DNA from: Oscillospiraceae bacterium
Lineage (GTDB): Bacteria > Bacillota > Clostridia > Oscillospirales > Oscillospiraceae
DNA: 10,878 nucleotides
Reading direction: 5' to 3'
NCBI GenBank assembly: GCA_017936205.1
Contig: JAGBGB010000219.1
Span: 1-10,878, forward strand
Part shown: in pieces, positions 6,423-10,878 of the stretch
Position numbering within the stretch: the stretch's first letter is position 1
Layout: every line of letters starts with the position of its first letter
Program-made: the position numbers and the translations under genes
Notes under the pieces: model-generated
What the model saw: the letters and a program-made list of their open reading frames with translations, nothing else
Database searches by the model: none
What the model was told of the DNA's origin: nothing

Positions 6423-7353
6423 GGTAGCACAATTCCTGAAGGAAGGGGATCGCTTCGTGATCCTGACTCACCGCAGACCGGACGGAGATACCACCGGCTG
6501 TGCCGTGGCACTGTGCCGTGGTCTTCGGTCTCTGGGGAAGGAGTCTTGGATCCTTGAGAATCCCCAGTTTACCCCCAAGCTTCGCCCCTTCTTAGAGGGT
6601 TTGACCGTGGAGAACATTCCTGAGAACGGAACCCTTGTATCCGTGGACATTGCGGTAGAAGGGCTCCTTCCTCTCAATGCCGTGGAGGAAGCGGATCGGA
6701 TCGAGCTGCTGATCGACCACCACGGACGGAACAGCGGCTTTGCACAGAGGGGCTTCGTAGATCCCGATGCGGCAGCTTGTGGAGAGATCATTCTGGATCT
6801 GCTGAGGCGGTTGGGTGTGGAGCCGGATAAGGCTATGGGAGAGGCAGTGTATCTGGCAATTTCTACCGATACAGGCTGCTTCCGCTACAGCAACACCACT
6901 GCAAATACCCTCATGGCTGCTGCAGCCTGTAAGAACTGCGGAGCCGATACCTTCAGCATCAATCGCATCTTCTTCATGACCAAGCGACCTGCCAGATTGA
7001 AGTTAGACGGGTTCCTTGCCAATACCACGGAATTCTACGCAGAGGGCAAGGTGGCAGTGAGCACGATTCCCGACAGCATCCGCAAGGAGTTGGCTCTGAA
7101 TCAGGATGATATTGACGATATTTCCGGCTTTGGGCGAGAGATCGAGGGTGTAGAGATCGGAATTATGATCCGACAGGAGCCGGAGGGCGGCAAGCTGTCT
7201 GTCCGCAGCTCCCCTGACTATGATGCCTCTGCGATCTGCGGCAGGCTGGGCGGTGGCGGCCATAAGGCTGCCGCCGGAGCTACGGTTCCCGGAACCATTG
7301 AGGATGCCAAGAGAGAGATCCTCAGAGTTTTGGGAGAAATGGGGCTGATCTAA
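6400..7353 (+). CDS. nrnA: DHH/DHHA1 phosphoesterase, NrnA-type oligoribonuclease
   Basis: NrnA-type enzymes degrade 2-5 nt RNA fragments to mononucleotides; in Bacillus and relatives the enzyme also dephosphorylates pAp. The 317-aa product shows all DHH metal-binding motifs: HRRPDGD (residues 24-30), the Asp of VSVDIA (residue 83), DHHG (106-109) and STDTGCFRYSN (155-165). The C-terminal DHHA1 domain carries the substrate-binding GGGGHKAAAG (284-293). Two adjacent ATGs, 6397 and 6400, are possible; GGAGG at 6389-6393 is three bases from the first and six from the second, so I favour 6400, a one-residue difference. It sits between rbfA and truB, a placement common in Clostridia. Its stop and the truB start share one base (TAATG). 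Whether pAp or nanoRNA is the main substrate cannot be read from the sequence. Confidence 0.94.
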   Translation: MKQLTLNEVAQFLKEGDRFVILTHRRPDGDTTGCAVALCRGLRSLGKESWILENPQFTPKLRPFLEGLTVENIPENGTLVSVDIAVEGLLPLNAVEEADRIELLIDHHGRNSGFAQRGFVDPDAAACGEIILDLLRRLGVEPDKAMGEAVYLAISTDTGCFRYSNTTANTLMAAAACKNCGADTFSINRIFFMTKRPARLKLDGFLANTTEFYAEGKVAVSTIPDSIRKELALNQDDIDDISGFGREIEGVEIGIMIRQEPEGGKLSVRSSPDYDASAICGRLGGGGHKAAAGATVPGTIEDAKREILRVLGEMGLI

Positions 7354-8207
7354 TGGCAAACGGAATTCTGATCGTAGACAAGCCTCAGGAATGGACCTCT
7401 CAGGATGTGGTAGCCAAGCTCCGTGGGGTGTTCCATGAGAAGCGGATCGGACACGGGGGCACCTTAGATCCCATGGCAACAGGAGTCCTGCCTGTATTCG
7501 TAGGCAGAGCTACCAGAGCGGTGGAGTTCTTTGAACATGCAGATAAGGTCTACTGTGCCCGTCTCCGTCTGGGCTGTGTTACAGATACCCAGGACAGCAT
7601 GGGAACCGTTCTGGAGGAACGGCCGGTTCACTGTACAGCAGAAGCCGTGGAGGTTGTGCTGTCCAACTTCGTAGGAGAGCTCCAACAGATCCCTCCTATG
7701 TACTCTGCCATTAAGATCGGCGGCAAGAAGCTCTACGAGCTGGCAAGAGCCGGGAAAGAAGTGGAGCGGAAGCCCCGTCAGATCACCATCTTCTCTCTGA
7801 AGGGTAAGCAGATCTCCTCAGAGGAATGGGAGCTGCTGGTCCATTGCTCTAAGGGGACCTATATCCGTACCCTCTGCCATGATATCGGTCAGGCTCTGGG
7901 TTGCGGAGCTTGTATGACGGCTCTGAGACGAGTTAAGGCAGGCAGCTATGCTGTGGAGCAGAGCTTCTCTTTGGAGCATATTATTTCTGCTGCGGAGCCT
8001 GAAGGTCTGTTACTTCCTGTAGACAGTCTGTTTTCTCAGTTTCCGGCACTGACTCTTAGCCCGGCACAGGAAAAATGTGTCCGTAACGGTGCGTCCTTTA
8101 CCTATGGTGGGCAGGGACGTTATCGGGTCTACGGACAGAATGGTGACTTTCTTGCCCTGTGCGAGATGCGGGATAGTCGTCTGTGCACGGTAAAAAGCTT
8201 TTTCTGA
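7353..8207 (+). CDS. truB: tRNA pseudouridine(55) synthase TruB
   Basis: TruB converts U55 in the T-loop of tRNAs to pseudouridine and also acts as a tRNA folding chaperone. The 284-aa product starts with the typical GILIVDKPQEWTSQDVV (residues 4-20). It carries the catalytic motif GGTLDPMATGVLPV with Asp39, followed by IPPMYSAIKIGGKKLYELAR and CSKGTYIRTL. The last 60 residues form the family's C-terminal TruB/PUA-like domain. The start codon overlaps the nrnA stop in TAATG and there is no strong ribosome binding site at the usual distance, which points to re-initiation by ribosomes finishing nrnA. It ends 14 nt before ribF. Confidence 0.96.
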   Translation: MANGILIVDKPQEWTSQDVVAKLRGVFHEKRIGHGGTLDPMATGVLPVFVGRATRAVEFFEHADKVYCARLRLGCVTDTQDSMGTVLEERPVHCTAEAVEVVLSNFVGELQQIPPMYSAIKIGGKKLYELARAGKEVERKPRQITIFSLKGKQISSEEWELLVHCSKGTYIRTLCHDIGQALGCGACMTALRRVKAGSYAVEQSFSLEHIISAAEPEGLLLPVDSLFSQFPALTLSPAQEKCVRNGASFTYGGQGRYRVYGQNGDFLALCEMRDSRLCTVKSFF

Positions 8208-8221
8208 TTTGAGGTGTGACC

Positions 8222-9106
8222 ATGAAGAAACGAGTCATAGCCTTGGGCTTCTTTGATGGTGTCCATTTGGGACACGGAGCCCTGCTGCAGCGGACGAGAG
8301 AGCTTGCGGCACAATATGGAGCACAGGCTTCGGCTCTGACCTTTGATGTCCACCCGGACGAACTGGTGAAGCAGGAGCCCATGCTCCTGCTGAATACCCT
8401 CAGAGAAAGGGAGCGACTTGTAAGCAGTCTGTACGGAATTCAGGAGCTTCTGGTGCTTCACTTTGATCGCCAGCGGATGCAGCAGCCCTGGCAGGACTTT
8501 GTGGAGCAGACTCTGCTGGGAGACTATGCTGCGATCCATTTAGTTTGTGGCTATGATTTCCGCTTCGGTGCAAGGGGTGAGGGAACTGCACAGAAGCTGA
8601 AGGCGTATTGCACAGAACGAGGCATTGGCTGCGACTGTATCCCACAGGTCAGCCTTGAGGGAGCAGTGGTATCCTCCACTCGGATCCGTAACCTGTTGCA
8701 GGAAGGTCAGATGGAGGCCGCGGTTCGCCTGCTGGGACATCCCCATCTGCTGACGGGAACGGTCGTGGCAGGTCGCAGGATCGGCAGAACCATAGGGGTT
8801 CCCACAGCCAACCTGTTGCCTGATAGGGATCGTTTGTTGCCGAAAAAGGGTGTCTATGCCGCCAAAGCGAGGGTAGAGGGACAGAGCTACCCTGCTGTTC
8901 TGAACATCGGGACCCGCCCTACCGTAGGTGGGAGCCATATTACCATAGAGCCGTGGATCCTCGACTTTGAGGGGGATCTGTACGGCAAGGAGCTGTCCTT
9001 GGAGCTATACGCCTACTTACGGGAGGAGCGAAGCTTCCCCAACTTGGAGGCTCTGCAAGCGGAGATCCGCCGCAATGCACAGCAGACCCGACAGCTATTT
9101 GAATAA
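8222..9106 (+). CDS. ribF: Bifunctional riboflavin kinase/FMN adenylyltransferase RibF
   Basis: RibF phosphorylates riboflavin to FMN and adenylates FMN to FAD in the cytoplasm. The 294-aa product is close to usual length. The N-terminal adenylyltransferase domain has GFFDGVHLGH (residues 9-18), VCGYDFRFGARGEG (108-121) and SSTRIR (151-156). The C-terminal flavokinase domain has IGRTIGVPTANLLP (187-200, with the PTAN loop at 194-197), KKGVYAA (208-214), NIGTRPT (228-234) and the Glu of IEPWILDFEGDLYG. I chose the ATG at 8222 because GAGGTG (8211-8216) lies five bases upstream; an in-frame GTG at 8216 falls inside that site. Both domains look active. In many Firmicutes rpsO follows ribF; here a lysozyme gene does. 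Confidence 0.96.
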   Translation: MKKRVIALGFFDGVHLGHGALLQRTRELAAQYGAQASALTFDVHPDELVKQEPMLLLNTLRERERLVSSLYGIQELLVLHFDRQRMQQPWQDFVEQTLLGDYAAIHLVCGYDFRFGARGEGTAQKLKAYCTERGIGCDCIPQVSLEGAVVSSTRIRNLLQEGQMEAAVRLLGHPHLLTGTVVAGRRIGRTIGVPTANLLPDRDRLLPKKGVYAAKARVEGQSYPAVLNIGTRPTVGGSHITIEPWILDFEGDLYGKELSLELYAYLREERSFPNLEALQAEIRRNAQQTRQLFE

Positions 9107-9130
9107 ACGCAAAACAAAGGAACGAAACCC

Positions 9131-10741
9131 ATGCAAAAGAAATTCATGATTATGATTTTGATTGCGGCGCTGCTTCTGCCCCTGCTAGGGCAGGCGGAAG
9201 CCGCAACTCTTATACCTACGGCTTACGGGATCGATGTAAGCCACCATCAGGGCGAAATTGATTGGGACACTGTTGCCACTCAGATCGACTTTGCCATTCT
9301 CCGCTGCGGCTACGGCAGCGACACAACCGCTCAGGACGACCGCCAGTGGCAAGCCAATGTGGCAGCCTGTACTCGACTGAAGATCCCCTTCGGCGTGTAC
9401 ATATACTCCTATGCCACCAATGAGGAGCAGGCCCGCAGTGAGGCTCGCCATGTGCTGCGACTGCTGAAGGGCTATTCTCCTTCTATGCCTGTGTATCTGG
9501 ATCTGGAGGATCAGAAGATTTCAGAAGGCTGCACCCCGGAGCAGATCCTGAAGAATGCAACAGGCTTCTGCGATATGATCAAATCAGCAGGCTACACCCC
9601 CGGCATTTATGCCAACACCTACTGGTGGACAAACTACCTCAGCTCCCCACAGTACGACAAGTGGGATCGCTGGGTGGCTCGTTATGCGGCGGAAACCGGC
9701 TACAGTAAGCCTTATTCCATGTGGCAGTATACCGATAAGGGCACTGTAAAGGGGATCAACGGCAATGTAGACATGAACCGCTGGTATGGGCAGAAGCCTA
9801 CCGTAGACTGCAGCCACAGCTATAGCGCTCAGATTACAAAGGAGCCCGATTGCACCCAAAGCGGCATTATGCAGTATACCTGCAAGCACTGTGGTCACAG
9901 CTACGAGGAACAGCTCCCTGCCAAGGGACACAGCTATTCTGAGACGCAAGTTCCTCCCACCTGCACCCAAGGTGGCTACAGTCTCTTCCGCTGCCACTGT
10001 GGCAGCAGCTATGAGGGCAGCTACACCGCCGCAAAAGGTCATGTGTGGGATCAGGGAACCATTACGAAGGAACCTACAGCTACCCAAACAGGGGAAAAGG
10101 TCTATGCCTGTGAGAATTGCGATCTGACCATGACCGTCACCCTGCCGTCTACGGGATCGAGCTGCAAGGATTGCCCTTCGGCAGCCTTCACCGATGCCCC
10201 TGCTGTAGGGAATTGGGCGCATGAGGGAGTGGATTTTGTTCTGAAGAAGGGCTTGTTCCAAGGTGTCAGCGAGGATCGCTTTGCACCGGAGGGAACCATG
10301 AACCGTGCCATGCTTGTCACCGTTCTCTGGCGATATGCCGAGAACCCCACGGCAGGAAGCAGCAGCTTCACAGATGTTCCCGCAGGGGAATGGTATGAGA
10401 AAGCCGTTGCTTGGGCAGCGGAAAGCGGCCTTGTAAGCGGAGTGGGGGAGAACCGCTTCAACCCCAAGGGCAATATCACACGGGAGCAGCTGGCGACCAT
10501 TCTGTACCGCTACTGTAAGTCCCAAGGCATGGATATGGGAAGCGCAGGGGATCTGAAAGCCTTCTCCGATGGGGAGCAGGTCAGCGCCTACGCACAGGAG
10601 CCTATGGCTTGGGCTGTATCCTATGGACTGATCAATGGCATACAGTCTGAGGGCCTTTCCTACCTCAAGCCTCAAGGCTCCGCCACCAGAGCCCAAACCG
10701 CTACCATCCTCCAACGCTGGATCGAAACCCTTATGTCATAA
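9131..10741 (+). CDS. Secreted GH25 lysozyme with Cys-rich repeats and three SLH domains
   Basis: This is a predicted exported muramidase that cuts the MurNAc-GlcNAc bond of peptidoglycan. The 536-aa product has a Sec signal peptide (residues 1-24, KK then a hydrophobic run, ending QAEA). A GH25 domain (about 32-220) follows with YGIDVSHHQG (32-41, catalytic-site Asp35), PVYLDLED (120-127, Asp124 and Glu126 in the catalytic D-x-E) and NVDMNRW (212-218). Three Cys-rich repeats span 229-342. Three SLH domains cover about 353-405 (motif MNRA), 413-465 (ITRE) and 478-534 (ATRA), which in this family dock onto cell-wall polysaccharide. The start follows AAAGGAA (9116-9122) with an 8-nt spacer, 24 nt after ribF, with no terminator between them, so co-transcription is likely. 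The anchor and the lack of holin or phage genes argue for a cell-wall remodelling enzyme over a prophage endolysin. The stop codon lies inside the stem of the downstream palindromic element. Confidence 0.93.
   Translation: MQKKFMIMILIAALLLPLLGQAEAATLIPTAYGIDVSHHQGEIDWDTVATQIDFAILRCGYGSDTTAQDDRQWQANVAACTRLKIPFGVYIYSYATNEEQARSEARHVLRLLKGYSPSMPVYLDLEDQKISEGCTPEQILKNATGFCDMIKSAGYTPGIYANTYWWTNYLSSPQYDKWDRWVARYAAETGYSKPYSMWQYTDKGTVKGINGNVDMNRWYGQKPTVDCSHSYSAQITKEPDCTQSGIMQYTCKHCGHSYEEQLPAKGHSYSETQVPPTCTQGGYSLFRCHCGSSYEGSYTAAKGHVWDQGTITKEPTATQTGEKVYACENCDLTMTVTLPSTGSSCKDCPSAAFTDAPAVGNWAHEGVDFVLKKGLFQGVSEDRFAPEGTMNRAMLVTVLWRYAENPTAGSSSFTDVPAGEWYEKAVAWAAESGLVSGVGENRFNPKGNITREQLATILYRYCKSQGMDMGSAGDLKAFSDGEQVSAYAQEPMAWAVSYGLINGIQSEGLSYLKPQGSATRAQTATILQRWIETLMS
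9815..10156 (+). repeat. Three degenerate Cys-rich protein repeats inside the lysozyme
   Basis: Residues 229-266, 267-303 and 304-342 of the lysozyme are copies of one unit of about 38 residues. Its pattern is H-x-(Y/W), then TKEP or PP with (D/T)CTQxG, then aromatic-x-C-x-x-C, and a short beta-like run ending in KGH or STG. Repeat 1 has C251-KH-C254, repeat 2 is shortened to C288-H-C290, and repeat 3 has C327-EN-C330 but has Ala in place of the TCTQ Cys. A further C345-KD-C348 pair follows. Such repeats occur in surface proteins of gut Clostridia and are usually thought of as spacers, possibly metal-binding or disulfide-bonded. The DNA copies have diverged too far to be recent duplications. 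Confidence 0.75.
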
Positions 10742-10826
10742 TACTGTTTCTTGATAAAATGGTTTGAAAACCATTTTATTGCAGGATGAATATCCTGCAC
10801 CGCCTATGGCGGCAAGAACAGTATTA
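10739..10826. repeat. 88-nt cloverleaf palindromic element after the lysozyme gene
   Basis: The ends are inverted repeats: TAATACTGTTTCTTG (10739-10753) and CAAGAACAGTATTA (10813-10826) pair over 14 bp with one bulged T. Inside are three hairpins with almost no bases left over: TAAAATGGTTT/AAACCATTTTA (10755-10765/10768-10778), GCAGGAT/ATCCTGC (10781-10787/10792-10798) and CCGCC/GGCGG (10800-10804/10808-10812). Only A10754, TT 10779-10780 and A10799 are unpaired between helices. As DNA it could extrude as a cruciform; as RNA it would be a compact four-way junction. The lysozyme stop codon TAA is the first part of the outer stem. There is no T run after it, so it is not a standard intrinsic terminator. 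A short non-autonomous mobile element, a hairpin of a single-strand transposon family, or an RNA 3' end signal are all possible. Confidence 0.7.
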
Positions 10827-10828
10827 CA

Positions 10829-10874
10829 CGGCATTTCTTGGCGGCTTTGCCGCCATGCCGCTTACCAGCGGCAT
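10829..10874. repeat. Competing hairpins at the right end of the window
   Basis: Two foldings share one arm. In the first, CGGCAT (10829-10834) pairs with ATGCCG (10855-10860), with GGCGGC/GCCGCC (10840-10845/10849-10854, loop TTT) stacked directly on the 3' side and a 5-nt bulge TTCTT on the 5' side. In the second, ATGCCGCT (10855-10862) pairs with AGCGGCAT (10867-10874) around the loop TACC. The inner GGCGGC stem can form in both. The palindromic region probably continues past the window end, where the last bases CATAATA repeat the sequence that begins the cloverleaf at 10738. No gene is visible here. Confidence 0.6.
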
Positions 10875-10878
10875 AATA

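Noticed and set aside
8216-8221. GTG at 8216 as the ribF start
   Set aside because: It overlaps the ribosome binding site itself; the ATG at 8222 is correctly spaced and gives the typical N-terminus.
9815-10156. CRISPR-like or recent tandem duplication
   Set aside because: The repetition is at protein level only, the nucleotide copies are diverged, and it lies in frame within a coding region.
9131-10741. Prophage endolysin
   Set aside because: The protein has a Sec signal peptide and three SLH anchor domains, and no holin, portal, capsid or integrase gene is nearby.
10739-10826. The cloverleaf as a tRNA gene
   Set aside because: The outer stem is 14 bp instead of 7, there is no GTTCGA T-loop, no 7-nt anticodon loop and no D-loop pattern, and the hairpin loops are only 2-4 nt.

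Overview
The window is a chromosomal segment from a low-to-moderate GC Firmicute. It is most likely a member of class Clostridia, probably the Oscillospiraceae/Ruminococcaceae side. The reasons are the gene order rimP-nusA-rnpM(ylxR)-ylxQ-infB-rbfA-nrnA-truB-ribF, a short Firmicutes-type NusA without the C-terminal acidic repeats of proteobacteria, strong GGAGG ribosome binding sites, and a secreted lysozyme with Cys-rich repeats and SLH anchors of the kind common in Clostridia. The species cannot be fixed from the sequence alone.

Layout: bases 1-128 hold intergenic palindromes, including a perfect 11-bp stem followed by five T on the + strand. A polytopic membrane protein of unknown function is read leftwards (129-986). 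A divergent control region (987-1219) carries back-to-back extended -10 promoters and, on the rimP side, a 12-bp terminator-like hairpin in the leader. The nusA operon then runs rightwards without a break to 5928: rimP, nusA, rnpM/ylxR, ylxQ and infB, with short gaps or overlaps. A 119-nt gap follows that holds a second promoter and a second hairpin. Next come rbfA, nrnA, truB and ribF, again tightly packed. The last gene, 24 nt after ribF, encodes an exported GH25 lysozyme with three Cys-rich repeats and three SLH domains. The final 140 bases are almost entirely palindromic, including an 88-nt stretch that folds on paper into a four-way cloverleaf.

How the genes work together: RimP and RbfA mature the 30S subunit, IF2 joins initiator tRNA and subunits, NusA and the two small RNA-binding proteins (YlxR/RnpM and the L7Ae-like YlxQ) act on RNA polymerase or structured RNA, TruB modifies tRNA position 55, NrnA finishes RNA decay by hydrolysing nanoRNA, and RibF makes FMN and FAD. 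The operon is therefore a transcription, translation and RNA-turnover block. The lysozyme at its end is the functional outlier and sits where many Firmicutes carry rpsO.

Most of the window is conserved housekeeping DNA. The points most worth a second look are the 3' cloverleaf element (10739-10826), the two promoter-proximal hairpins that may control the nusA and rbfA transcripts, a changed GxxG loop in the first KH domain of NusA, and the SLH lysozyme attached to the operon. No convincing new defence or mobile system is visible.
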